Positions 33,156 to 41,311 of a stretch of 64,000 nt of DNA are shown one piece after another. Numbering within the stretch: position 1 is the first letter of the stretch; each line of letters begins with the position of its first letter. The notes beneath the pieces were generated by a model. That model was not told the DNA's origin, searched no databases, and saw only the letters and a list, made by a program, of their open reading frames with translations. Source of the DNA: Salinilacustrithrix flava (GTDB lineage Bacteria > Actinomycetota > Acidimicrobiia > Acidimicrobiales > Salinilacustritrichaceae); assembly GCF_041228405.1 (NCBI RefSeq), contig NZ_CP133888.1:930001-994000 (forward strand), in the 5' to 3' direction. Made by a program: the position numbers and the translations under genes.

Positions 33156-34591
33156 CCACAACCGATGGCATCCCCCGATCCGTCTTCGCCGTCACCGTCA
33201 CTGGCGCGTTCGTGGTCGCCCTCGACCTGTCGATCGTCAACGTCGCCTTCCCGAGCATCGAGGCGTCCTTCGCCGACGCCAGCACCTCGACGCTGTCCTG
33301 GGTGCTCACCGCCTACTCGGTGGTCTTCGGGGCGCTGCTCCTCGGCGCCGGGCGCATCGCCGACCGGTCGGGCCGACGCCTGACCTTCCTCGTCGGCCTC
33401 GGCGTGTTCACCCTCGGCTCGCTCCTGTGCGGAGCGGCCACCTCGCCGGCGCTGCTCATCGGCGGTCGCGTGGTCCAAGCCGTCGGCGCGGCGCTGCTCA
33501 TGCCCTCGTCGCTGGCGCTGCTGCTCTCGGCCACGCCCGACCGCCTCCGGACCACCGCCGTCGCCACGTGGGGTGGAATCTCCGCGCTGGCCGTCGCGTG
33601 CGGTCCGTCGATCGGCGCCGTGCTCGTCGATGCCGGTGGCTGGCGGTGGGCGTTCCTCGTCAACCTGCCCGTCCTCGCCATCGCGGCCGTGGTCACGACC
33701 CGGGTGGTGCCGGAGTCGAGCGCCGGCGGCCCGCCGCCGGACGGGGTCGGCATCGCCGCGGTGTCGATCGCCGTCGCCGCCCTCGCCCTCGGCATCACGC
33801 AGGGACCCGACTGGGGCTGGACCAGCGCCGGCGTGACGGGCGCCTTCGCCGCCTCGTCGGTCGCCGGCTGGTTCGCCCTGCGACGGGCGCAGGAACACCC
33901 GGCACCCGCGGTCGACCTGGGCATCCTCGCCGACCGCACCGTCGCCCTGGCCAACGCCGGCACGGTGCTCTACGCCGTCGGCTTCTTCGCCATGCTGCTC
34001 GGCAACGTGCTGTTCCTGACCTCGGTGTGGGGCTGGTCCACGCTCGCCGCCGGCCTGGCGATCACGCCGGGGCCGGTCGTCGTCGCGCTGCTCTCCCGCA
34101 GCAGCGGCCGCCTCGCCGGGCGCATCGGGTTCCGTCCCCTGCTGATCGCCGGACCGCTGGTGTTCGCCACCGCCCAGCTGTGGAGCGCGGCGATGGTGCC
34201 CCTCGACCCGGACTACCTCCGCTGGTGGCTTCCGCAGACCATCGTCACCGGCCTCGGCGTCGCCCTCACCTTCCCGGTGCTGTCAGCGGCCGCCGTCTCC
34301 GGGCTGGCGCCGACCAGCTTCGCCGCCGGTGGGGCCATGAACCAGACCGCCCGCCAGATCGGCGCCGTGCTCGGCGTGGCGATCCTGGTCGCCGTGCTCG
34401 GCACGCCGGCGTCGCTGACCCAGGCCCACGACCGGTTCCGGATCGCCTGGGCCGTGTGCGCCGCGGCGGCGGTCGGCTCGGCTCTGCTGGCGATGCGCCA
34501 CGAGCGGGTGCGGGTGGACGCGCCCGACGTGGACTCCGCACCTGCGCCCGCCGCTCCCGTGGCCCCGGCTGTCGGCGAGGTGTCGGCATGA
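33146..34591 (+). CDS. MFS transporter of the DHA2 (EmrB/QacA) group
   Basis: 481 residues with about 14 hydrophobic segments. Motif D1 is VVALDLSIVNVAFPSI, motif A is GRIADRSGRRLTF, and motif C is the GPSIGAVLVDAGGWRWAFLVNLP segment, all typical of proton-driven drug efflux of the 14-helix family. The ATG is preceded by the operator repeat. Its stop overlaps the next gene (ATGA). Likely exports a lipophilic compound handled by the coupled thioesterase; the identity is unknown. Confidence 0.92.
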   Translation: MKQPTTDGIPRSVFAVTVTGAFVVALDLSIVNVAFPSIEASFADASTSTLSWVLTAYSVVFGALLLGAGRIADRSGRRLTFLVGLGVFTLGSLLCGAATSPALLIGGRVVQAVGAALLMPSSLALLLSATPDRLRTTAVATWGGISALAVACGPSIGAVLVDAGGWRWAFLVNLPVLAIAAVVTTRVVPESSAGGPPPDGVGIAAVSIAVAALALGITQGPDWGWTSAGVTGAFAASSVAGWFALRRAQEHPAPAVDLGILADRTVALANAGTVLYAVGFFAMLLGNVLFLTSVWGWSTLAAGLAITPGPVVVALLSRSSGRLAGRIGFRPLLIAGPLVFATAQLWSAAMVPLDPDYLRWWLPQTIVTGLGVALTFPVLSAAAVSGLAPTSFAAGGAMNQTARQIGAVLGVAILVAVLGTPASLTQAHDRFRIAWAVCAAAAVGSALLAMRHERVRVDAPDVDSAPAPAAPVAPAVGEVSA

Positions 34592-35406
34592 CGGCGATCG
34601 CACCCCTCCCCGACGCCTCCACCTGGTTCGACCGGACCACGGCCGTGCACCGCCGATCGCCAGGCACCTACGGCCTGCAGCTCGACCCGAGCTGGTCGTC
34701 GCTCACCGGCATCCACGGCGGCTCCATGGTCGCCATGGCGGTGCGAGCCGCCCAGGACCACGAGCCCGGCCGTCCGGTGCGGACGGTGGCCACCTCCTTC
34801 CTGCGACCCGGCCAGCCCGGACCGGCGGAGCTGCGGATCGAGCCCGTGCGGCGCGGGCGATCGCTCACCACCCTCGTGGTCGCCCTCGAACAGCGCGACC
34901 GGCTCGTGCTCACCAGCCGCGTGACGCTCGTCGATGCCCGACCCGGCGAGTCGTGGGAGAAGCTGGAGGCCAGCGACGTGGCCCCGGTGGAGGTGTCGAT
35001 CCCGCTCGACCCGCCGGCCGAGGCCGGCCTCGTCCCCCACTTCGACCACGCCACGGCGCGGCTCGATCCGGCCCACATCCCGTTCAGCCGCAGTGCCGAG
35101 GCACGGGTGGGCGGCCACGTCCGGCCCCTCGAGCCCCGCCCGATCGACGAGCCCTGGCTGGCGATGATCCTCGACTGGTTCCCGCCGTCGCCGTTCACCC
35201 GCCTGGACCCGCCGACCGGTGGCGTCAGCATCGACCTCGCGGTCCACCTGCACCGCACCCGCCAGGCGCTGCGCGACGACGAGTGGCTCGAGGGCCGGTT
35301 CCGGGCCGACGTCAGCCACGGCGGCCTCGCCCTCGAGCACGGGCGGATCGCGGACAGCGACGGCACGCTGCTCGCCGAGTCGTTCCACACCCGGTGGACC
35401 GGGTGA
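34588..35406 (+). CDS. Acyl-CoA thioesterase-like double-hotdog protein
   Basis: 272 residues. The first half has the hotdog signature SLTGIHGGSMVAMAVRAAQDHEPGRPVRTVATSFLRPGQPGPAELRIE, and the second half repeats the fold (STDLAVHLHRTRQAL-like segment at about 210-225), as in TesB-type or fungal-type thioesterases. It starts inside the stop of the MFS gene and is therefore coupled to the efflux gene. Could hydrolyse acyl-CoA; the substrate is unknown. Confidence 0.83.
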   Translation: MTAIAPLPDASTWFDRTTAVHRRSPGTYGLQLDPSWSSLTGIHGGSMVAMAVRAAQDHEPGRPVRTVATSFLRPGQPGPAELRIEPVRRGRSLTTLVVALEQRDRLVLTSRVTLVDARPGESWEKLEASDVAPVEVSIPLDPPAEAGLVPHFDHATARLDPAHIPFSRSAEARVGGHVRPLEPRPIDEPWLAMILDWFPPSPFTRLDPPTGGVSIDLAVHLHRTRQALRDDEWLEGRFRADVSHGGLALEHGRIADSDGTLLAESFHTRWTG

Positions 35407-35414
35407 GGCACGCG

Positions 35415-36248
35415 TCAGCCGGCCACGCAGGTGTTGCGGAGCTCGCCGATGCCCTCGATCCAGGTCTCGAGCACGTCGCCGGGCTGCAACGACCGCGGCG
35501 GCTTGCGTGACATGCCGACCCCGGCGGGCGTGCCGGTGAAGATCACGTCGCCGGGGAGCAGCGGCAGGACCGACGACAGCTCGGCCACCAGCGCGCCGAC
35601 TGAGAAGACCAGGTCGCTCGTGCGGGCGTCCTGCACGGTCTCCCCGTTGACTCGACAGCCGAGGGCGAGGTCGTCGCGGTCGGGCACCTCGTCAGGCGTG
35701 ACGAGCCACGGACCCATCGGCCCGTAGCCGGGCCGGGACTTGCCCAGCGAGAACTGCATGCCGGCGGCGAACTGCAACGTCCGGTCGCTGATGTCTTGGC
35801 CGACGGTGAGTCCCGCGATGTGGGACCAGGCATCAGCCTCGGCCACCCGATCGGCCCTGGCACCGACGACGGCGACGAGCTCGACCTCCCAGTCGACGGT
35901 GTCGCCCACGACGGGGATGTCGTCGAAGGGACCGCTGAGCGACGCGGGGAACTTGGTGAACGTGGCCGGGACCGACGAGACGTCCATGCCCGCCTCCTCG
36001 GCGTGGCTGCGGTAGTTGAGGCCGATGGCGAAGACCTGCCGCGGGGCAGGCACGGGGCAGCGGAGCCGGGACATGTCGAGCGGCCCGGTTCCGTCGCGCA
36101 CGCCGTCCGCCCACGACGCGAACGCCTCCCACTCGGCGAAGGCGCCCATCGGGTCCGGGCCGAAGCGTCCGTCCGATGCGGTCTCGACATCGGCGACGGC
36201 GTCGTCGAGGACCAGCACGAGGCGGCCGTCGAGGTTGGCGATCTTCAT
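35415..36248 (-). CDS. Fumarylacetoacetate hydrolase-family protein
   Basis: 277 residues. The start MKIANLDGRLVLVLDD was chosen over an upstream ATG because it matches the family start. Family features are FAIGLNYRSHAEEAG, TKFPASLSGPFDDI, the metal-ligand region DWEVELVAVVG and FTGTPAGVGMSRKPPRSLQPGD. These enzymes split or decarboxylate keto acids in aromatic degradation. Two neighbouring genes (MBL, TetR) do not identify the pathway. Confidence 0.93.
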   Translation of the reverse strand: MKIANLDGRLVLVLDDAVADVETASDGRFGPDPMGAFAEWEAFASWADGVRDGTGPLDMSRLRCPVPAPRQVFAIGLNYRSHAEEAGMDVSSVPATFTKFPASLSGPFDDIPVVGDTVDWEVELVAVVGARADRVAEADAWSHIAGLTVGQDISDRTLQFAAGMQFSLGKSRPGYGPMGPWLVTPDEVPDRDDLALGCRVNGETVQDARTSDLVFSVGALVAELSSVLPLLPGDVIFTGTPAGVGMSRKPPRSLQPGDVLETWIEGIGELRNTCVAG

Positions 36249-36351
36249 CTGTCTGTCCTCCAGCCGGGGTGCGGGCGGCGCGAGCCGCGACCATGGTGGC
36301 CCGCCGGAGCGAGCCCGCGCCGCCATGCACCGCCGTCGGAGGTCTCGCCGA

Positions 36352-37164
36352 TCAGGCGGCCAGGGTGCGCTGGATCTGATCGAGCACGACCTGATCCGGC
36401 TGGGCCGGCACCGTCAGGCCCGGTGTGCGCCGGGTGATGTCGAGGGCGTCGGCCACCTGGTCGCCGGCGATCACCGGCGTGTGGCAGCCGGCGATGGTCG
36501 TCGGTTGCAGGGCGGCGATCCGGTCGACGGTCTGCAGGTACCGGCGCTCGTCGGCGAGCTCGAGCCACGGGCTGATGTACTGGTTGAAGGTCGCCATGCC
36601 CTCGGTCCAGACCTCGCGGTCGATCTCGACCACGTCGTGCACCGGCACGGGCATCGGGGTCGCGAAGGCGTCCGACGCCCAGTAGACGCCGGTCGTCGGG
36701 TCGAACAGCCCACGGGTCGTCGGCGAGTCGTAGACGGGCGGCCGCACGAGCTGGAGCTGGCGGTCGCCGACGTCGAGCGCCTCGCCGTCGCGCATCCAAC
36801 GCCAGCGCAAGGGCGAGACCTCGAGGGTGGCGCCCATCCGCTCCTGCATGAACCAGTCGATGACGAGGGTGGCGTTGGGGCACGCGGCCATGAGCGGGTT
36901 GACGTTGCCGGTGTGGTCGACGTCGTCGTGGCTGATGAACACCCAGCGGACGTCCTCGGGCTCCACGATGGAGAACACGTCGTCGAGGAACTGGGTGCGG
37001 TGCTCGGTGGCGCCGGTGTCCACGACGACGGGCTGCTCGCCTCGGATGACCATGGCGTTGAGGGCGATGGACACCGGGGCGGAGCCCTCGCCGGCGTGAT
37101 CGTGGACGAGGAAGGTCTCGGCGGCGATCTGCGTCGGCAGGATTCGGGTCTTGGTCGTTTGCAT
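36352..37164 (-). CDS. Metallo-beta-lactamase-fold protein with HxDxDH di-metal site
   Basis: 270 residues. The metal motif is HDDVDH (79-84) in FISHDDVDHTGNVNP rather than the usual HxHxDH. Replacement of the second His by an acid resembles the flavodiiron/ODP group (HxExDH), which binds iron and reduces O2 or NO or acts as an oxygen sensor. Later ligands are probably the Asp in WASDAF and the His in GCHTPVI. No flavodoxin domain follows, so it is a stand-alone ODP-like protein. It is read divergently from a TetR regulator. Confidence 0.8.
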   Translation of the reverse strand: MQTTKTRILPTQIAAETFLVHDHAGEGSAPVSIALNAMVIRGEQPVVVDTGATEHRTQFLDDVFSIVEPEDVRWVFISHDDVDHTGNVNPLMAACPNATLVIDWFMQERMGATLEVSPLRWRWMRDGEALDVGDRQLQLVRPPVYDSPTTRGLFDPTTGVYWASDAFATPMPVPVHDVVEIDREVWTEGMATFNQYISPWLELADERRYLQTVDRIAALQPTTIAGCHTPVIAGDQVADALDITRRTPGLTVPAQPDQVVLDQIQRTLAA

Positions 37165-37199
37165 GTGTCTTCCCTCGTCTCGGGTTGGGTCGGCCGACG

Positions 37200-37216
37200 G
37201 CTCCGATGCTCGGAGC
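37200..37216. promoter_or_regulatory. Candidate TetR operator
   Basis: GCTCCGA-TGC-TCGGAGC is a perfect 7-bp inverted repeat in the 79-bp gap between the MBL-fold gene and the TetR gene, about 28 bases before the TetR ATG. Confidence 0.6.
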
Positions 37217-37243
37217 TTCGTGGAACTTGTGTACCATGACGGG

Positions 37244-37873
37244 ATGCCAGTACCACGTCAAGAGGAAATCCTGAGCCGCGGGCGGGTCAGCCAGAAGCGC
37301 CGCACCCGGGCGGCGATCGTCGATGCGGCCAAGCAGCTCCTGGCCGAGGGTGCGACCCCGAGCGTGGCCCAGGCCGCCGAGGCCGCAGAGGTGTCGCGGA
37401 CGACGGCCTACCGGTACTTCCCGACCCAGGACTCGCTGCTGGTGGAGGTGGCGATGAACGCCGACGTCGGCGACATCGAGGAGCTGGCCTCCGAGGAGGT
37501 CACGGCCGAGCACGCTCGGGACCGGGCGCTGGCGGTGCTCGCCCTGTTCAACCGGCACGTGGCCGACGCCGAGGTGCAGTACCGCACCGCCCTGCGGCTG
37601 TACCTCGACCAGTGGCTCCAGGCCACCGAAGCCGGCGATGCGACGCCCCAGGTGCGGGAGGGCCGACGCCGCCGTTGGTTCGAGCAGAGCCTCGCCCCGC
37701 TGCGCCCCACCGTCACGGATGAGGAGTGGGACCGGGTCGTGACCGCCCTGTGCCTGCTCAGCGGACCCGAGGCGCTCGCCGTGCTGCGCGACGTCTGCCA
37801 CCTCGATGCCGAGGCGTCGGATGCGGCGGTGCGCTGGGCCGCCGAGACGCTGCTGGAGGCGACGTTCCGATGA
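37244..37873 (+). CDS. TetR-family transcriptional regulator
   Basis: 209 residues from the ATG after the operator (MPVPRQEEILSRGRVSQKRRTRAAIVDAAKQLLAEGATPSVAQAAEAAEVSRTTAYRYF), a clear TetR helix-turn-helix. The remainder is helical. Its stop overlaps the next gene (ATGA), so regulator and methyltransferase are one unit. The divergent MBL-fold gene is the likely other target. Confidence 0.9.
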   Translation: MPVPRQEEILSRGRVSQKRRTRAAIVDAAKQLLAEGATPSVAQAAEAAEVSRTTAYRYFPTQDSLLVEVAMNADVGDIEELASEEVTAEHARDRALAVLALFNRHVADAEVQYRTALRLYLDQWLQATEAGDATPQVREGRRRRWFEQSLAPLRPTVTDEEWDRVVTALCLLSGPEALAVLRDVCHLDAEASDAAVRWAAETLLEATFR

Positions 37874-38661
37874 CCGAGCGCTACACCCACGGACACGACG
37901 ACGCCGTGCTGCGATCCCACGGCTGGCGAACCGCCGAGAACTCCGCCCGGTACCTGCTGGACGTCCTGGAGCCGGGCGCCTCGGTGCTCGACGTCGGCTG
38001 CGGCGTCGGGACCATCACCGCCGACCTGGCCCGAGCGGTCGGGGGCGGCCACGTTCTCGGCCTCGATCGCTCCGCGGAGGTCGTCGCTCGGGCCGCGTCG
38101 ACGCACCGCGCCGCCAACCTGCGCTTCGACGTGGGGGACGTGTACGACCTGGACCACCCCGACGGCGCCTTCGACGTCGTCCATGCCCACCAGGTGCTCC
38201 AGCACCTCGGCGACCCGGTGCGGGCGCTCACCGAGCTGCGCAGGGTCTGCCGGCCCGGCGGGATCGTCGCGGTGCGCGACGCCGACTTCTCGGCCATGTC
38301 GTGGTGGCCGGCCGTGCCCGGTCTGCAGGAGTGGCGCGAGGTCTACCTGCAGGTCGCGCGGGCCAACGGCGGTGAACCGGACGCGGGACGGCACCTGCTC
38401 GGGTGGGCGGAGCGCGCCGGCCTCGAGCAGCTGCGCTGGTCGGCATCGACGTGGTGCTTCACGAGCGAGGAGGACCGGGGGTGGTGGTCGCGCACGTGGG
38501 CCGACCGGATCACCGCCACCGACCTCGCCGACCAGGCCATCGAGCTCGGCGTCGCCGATCGCGAGCTGCTCGAGCGGTGCGGCGATGCCTGGACGAGCTG
38601 GGCGTCCCACCCGGAGGGCTGCTTCGTCGTCCCCCACGGGGAGGTCATCGGCCGGCCGTAG
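37870..38661 (+). CDS. Class I SAM-dependent methyltransferase
   Basis: 263 residues with motif I VLDVGCGVGTITADLA and post-motif FDVVHAHQVLQHLGDPVRAL. It is close to UbiE-like or small-molecule methyltransferases; the substrate is unknown. Its start overlaps the TetR stop, so it is cotranscribed with the regulator, suggesting an autoregulated detoxification or tailoring unit. Confidence 0.9.
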   Translation: MTERYTHGHDDAVLRSHGWRTAENSARYLLDVLEPGASVLDVGCGVGTITADLARAVGGGHVLGLDRSAEVVARAASTHRAANLRFDVGDVYDLDHPDGAFDVVHAHQVLQHLGDPVRALTELRRVCRPGGIVAVRDADFSAMSWWPAVPGLQEWREVYLQVARANGGEPDAGRHLLGWAERAGLEQLRWSASTWCFTSEEDRGWWSRTWADRITATDLADQAIELGVADRELLERCGDAWTSWASHPEGCFVVPHGEVIGRP

Positions 38662-38718
38662 GTCTGGGGGAACATCACGCCGATCCGCATCTGCCGGAAC
38701 CAGTCGCGACGGCACCGC

Positions 38719-39624
38719 TCAGCCGAGCGTGCCCTCCCTCACCTCGATGCCGAGTGCGGTCAGCTTGGCCCGGCTCCGCTCGACGATCAGCGGGTACGTG
38801 CCCAGGTAGTACGGCAGCGCCGCGCACGCCTGGTTCACGGCCGCGCCGCGTGCCCGGAGGACCAGTGCGTCGTCCGCCTCGATCAACGCCAGGAAGGCCG
38901 CCGCCGAGCCCTCGTCGAACAGCGGCGACCACACCACCTGCGCGTCCACGGCGGGATCGCCCGCGCATGCCGATCCCCAGTCGACCAGGCCCGACAGCGA
39001 CCCGTCCGTGACGATGCAGTTGCCCTCCAGGTCGCCGTGCACCCACACGGCCGGACCGGGGTGGGGCGGGGCGGCCAGCGCCTGCTCCCAGACGGACAGC
39101 GCGGCGTCGGCATCGACCAGGTGGCGAGCGCCGTGGATGGCCCGGCGCGTCTCGCGGTCGTAGGCCGCCAGCGGTCGGGCGCGGTTGTGCGCGGGCGGCG
39201 CCCCCTGGGCCGGGACCGACCGGAGCTCGATCACCGTGCGGGCCAGGTCGGCGGCGAAGGCGCCCGCATCGCCGATCCGGCCCGGCCCGGCCGGATCGCC
39301 GGGCAGCCAGCGGTGCACGGCCCAGCGGAACGGGTACTCCTCGCTCGGCTCACCGACCGCGACGGGCGTGGGGACGGCGACCGTCAGGTGCGGCGACAGC
39401 TGCGGGAGCCACCGGGCCTCCTTGTCGGGTTGGCCCGCTGCCCACCCGATGCGCGGGAGCCGCACGACCAGCTCATCACCGAGGCGCCAGATGGCGTTGT
39501 CGGTGCCCCACGGCTCCACGATCCGCAGGGGCAGCTCCGCGAGCGCCGGCAGCTGCGCGACGAGCAGGCGGTGGACGAGCGCCTCGTCCACCGGGACCTC
39601 GTCGTGATGCATCCGAGCCGCCAC
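38719..39624 (-). CDS. Aminoglycoside phosphotransferase-family kinase
   Basis: 301 residues with the APH/choline-kinase catalytic motif HGDLEGN at 196-202 (catalytic Asp198, Asn202) and the metal-binding Asp215 in VDWGSACAGDPAVD. The N-lobe has TDNAIWRLGDELVVRLPR. Many such proteins phosphorylate antibiotics; others act on metabolites, and the sequence alone does not tell. The neighbouring gene downstream encodes a TetR regulator and then an arr gene, but spacing does not link them into one operon. Confidence 0.9.
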   Translation of the reverse strand: MAARMHHDEVPVDEALVHRLLVAQLPALAELPLRIVEPWGTDNAIWRLGDELVVRLPRIGWAAGQPDKEARWLPQLSPHLTVAVPTPVAVGEPSEEYPFRWAVHRWLPGDPAGPGRIGDAGAFAADLARTVIELRSVPAQGAPPAHNRARPLAAYDRETRRAIHGARHLVDADAALSVWEQALAAPPHPGPAVWVHGDLEGNCIVTDGSLSGLVDWGSACAGDPAVDAQVVWSPLFDEGSAAAFLALIEADDALVLRARGAAVNQACAALPYYLGTYPLIVERSRAKLTALGIEVREGTLG

Positions 39625-39684
39625 GCGACCGAGTCTCTCCGGTCCGATGCGGCGACCGGGAACGAGATCCGGGAACGCCGGCGT

Positions 39685-40272
39685 TCACCCCAGGCGGACC
39701 GGAAGTCCGTCGAGGTAGGCGGCGAGCTGCCGGTGGGCGATCGCACGCTCCTCGGCCGGGTCGAGCCCGATGGCGAGGGGGCGGCAGAAGCGGATGGCGG
39801 CCAAGGCGATGTCGGTCGCGGTGACGTCGTGGTCGATCGCACCGTCGCGTCGCGCCCGGTCGATCAGGCGGTCGAGGACGTGCTGCGCCGCGGCTCGCCG
39901 GTCCGGCCAGTCCGTGCGGTCGAGCAGTGCGTGGACGACGTTGACCACCCCCAGGCCGCTGTCGACGGCATCGTGCAGGTAGCGCCGGAGCGCCTCGCCC
40001 CCCGACGTCGACTCGGCCAGCGCGGCCTCGCCCCGCTCGACCGTGCGGTCGATCACGTCCAGGGCCACGGCCCGCAGGAGCGAGTGACGGTCGGGGAAGT
40101 GCCGGTACAGGGTGCCGATGCCGACGCCGGCCCGCTCGGCGACGGCGTCGCGCGACGGCTCACCCCCGAGCTCGAGGATCAGGGCGATGGCCGCATCGAG
40201 GAGCCGGCGGCGGTTCCTCCGGGCATCGGCCCGCAGCGGTCGCTCGGCCGGGCTCGGGGTTGCATGCTGCAT
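39685..40272 (-). CDS. TetR-family transcriptional regulator adjacent to arr
   Basis: 195 residues: MQHATPSPAERPLRADARRNRRRLLDAAIALILELGGEPSRDAVAERAGVGIGTLYRHF, a TetR helix-turn-helix. The ATG lies within 5 bp of an inverted repeat (CGGAG / CTCCG). It is divergent from the arr gene, with which it probably shares an operator, so it is a candidate rifamycin-responsive repressor. An in-frame extension upstream covers the arr start and is not protein-like. Confidence 0.9.
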   Translation of the reverse strand: MQHATPSPAERPLRADARRNRRRLLDAAIALILELGGEPSRDAVAERAGVGIGTLYRHFPDRHSLLRAVALDVIDRTVERGEAALAESTSGGEALRRYLHDAVDSGLGVVNVVHALLDRTDWPDRRAAAQHVLDRLIDRARRDGAIDHDVTATDIALAAIRFCRPLAIGLDPAEERAIAHRQLAAYLDGLPVRLG

Positions 40273-40276
40273 GAAA

Positions 40277-40293
40277 CGGAGTATATTGCTCCG
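40277..40293. promoter_or_regulatory. Candidate operator between TetR and arr
   Basis: CGGAG-TATATTG-CTCCG is a dyad around an AT-rich centre that may be a promoter -10 region. It lies 5 bp from the TetR ATG and about 35 bp before the arr start. Confidence 0.5.
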
Positions 40294-40327
40294 CTTACAG
40301 GCGGGCTCGGAGCCCGGGAGGGACGTC

Positions 40328-40840
40328 GTGGTCAACCAGCAGGGCACGGGCGCAACGAAGTCGATCGCCGAGGCGATCGCTGAGTCAGGCGACACCGAGC
40401 ACGTCCCCGTGACGTTCGACAGCTGCGACCACGTCGAGGGGCCGTTCTTCCATGGGACCAGGGCGACCTTCATGGACGGCGACCTCATCGTCCCCGGCCA
40501 CCCGTCGAACTACCACGACGGTCGGGTCGCGAACCACGTCTACTTCGCCGCGCTGCTCGAGCCGGCCGTCTGGGCAGCCGAGCTGGCCACGGCGCTCGCC
40601 GGGGACGAAGAGCGGGGGCGCATCTACGTGGTGGAGCCCACGGGCCCGTTCGAGGACGACCCCAACGTCACCGACAAGCGGTTCCCCGGGAACGTGACCC
40701 GGTCCTACCGGACCCGTGACGCCGTGCGCGTCGTCGAGGAGGTCGAGGCCTGGGACGGCCATGCCCCCGAGGTGCTGCAGGGGATGCTCGACAACCTCGC
40801 TCGGCTCCGAGCCCAGGGCCTCGACGTCATCGAGGACTAG
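40328..40840 (+). CDS. arr: Rifamycin ADP-ribosyltransferase
   Basis: 170 residues, GTG start 6 bp after a GGAGG ribosome site. The Arr core is intact: GPFFHGTRATFMDGDLIVPGHPSNY, the central VYFAALLEPAVWAAELA, and RIYVVEPTGPFEDDPNVTDKRFPGNVTRSYRTRD. These match the small Arr enzymes that transfer ADP-ribose from NAD+ to rifamycins and inactivate them. The first 30 residues form an extension not usual for Arr. The divergent TetR gene probably controls it. Its stop shares CTAG with the convergent winged-helix gene. Confidence 0.95.
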   Translation: MVNQQGTGATKSIAEAIAESGDTEHVPVTFDSCDHVEGPFFHGTRATFMDGDLIVPGHPSNYHDGRVANHVYFAALLEPAVWAAELATALAGDEERGRIYVVEPTGPFEDDPNVTDKRFPGNVTRSYRTRDAVRVVEEVEAWDGHAPEVLQGMLDNLARLRAQGLDVIED

Positions 40841-41172
40841 CACCCTGCCGGCGGGTCGCCCTTCCTCCGCCGGCGCTCGCCGACCGGGGGGCGGCGCTCG
40901 GCCGCGACCAGGAGGTCGAGCACCTCGCCGATCGTGGGCGCGCGTCCGACGTCAGTCGGGAGCGGGAGGTGCTCCTGGATGTGGTATCGGTTCCGGCGGC
41001 CGTCCCGCTCCTTCACGAGGTAACCCCCGTCGGCGAGGTCGGTGACGATGCCGAACGCGGTCCGCTCCGTCACGTCCAGGGATACGGCGAGGTCACGCAA
41101 GCGGGCGTCGGGCTGGGCAGCCACGGCCAGGAGCACGCGCGCGTGGTTGGTGAGGAAGCTCCAGCTCGGCAT
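40837..41172 (-). CDS. Small winged-helix regulator
   Basis: 111 residues from the ATG at 41172 (MPSWSFLTNHARVLLAVAAQPDARLRDLAVSLDVTERTAFGIVTDLADGGYLVKERDGRRNRYHI), a MarR/ArsR-like winged helix. It has no cysteine cluster and no obvious ligand site. Its stop overlaps that of arr (CTAG, 40837-40840). It is divergent from the DUF3494-like surface protein gene, with a palindrome in the intergenic region, so it may regulate that gene. Confidence 0.85.
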   Translation of the reverse strand: MPSWSFLTNHARVLLAVAAQPDARLRDLAVSLDVTERTAFGIVTDLADGGYLVKERDGRRNRYHIQEHLPLPTDVGRAPTIGEVLDLLVAAERRPPVGERRRRKGDPPAGC

Positions 41173-41221
41173 GGCTTCATCGTAATCCAATACTAGAAAA
41201 GAATTGCGATTGTTTACCCCT

Positions 41222-41233
41222 CACGGTACCGTG
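41222..41233. promoter_or_regulatory. Palindrome in the AT-rich region before the LPXTG protein gene
   Basis: CACGGTACCGTG is a perfect 12-bp palindrome flanked by CCCCT and GGGC. It lies between the divergent winged-helix gene and the surface protein gene. A 45-bp unusually AT-rich tract (about 41173-41218) precedes it and probably holds promoter elements, with a CTAGAA hexamer at 41193-41198. Confidence 0.5.
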
Positions 41234-41311
41234 GGGCTTCGTTCCGTGACCGATCGGCCGCCGCCGGTGGTCGCCGTTCCCGGGGCTCGACTCTTCGAAG
41301 GCAACGTCCAC

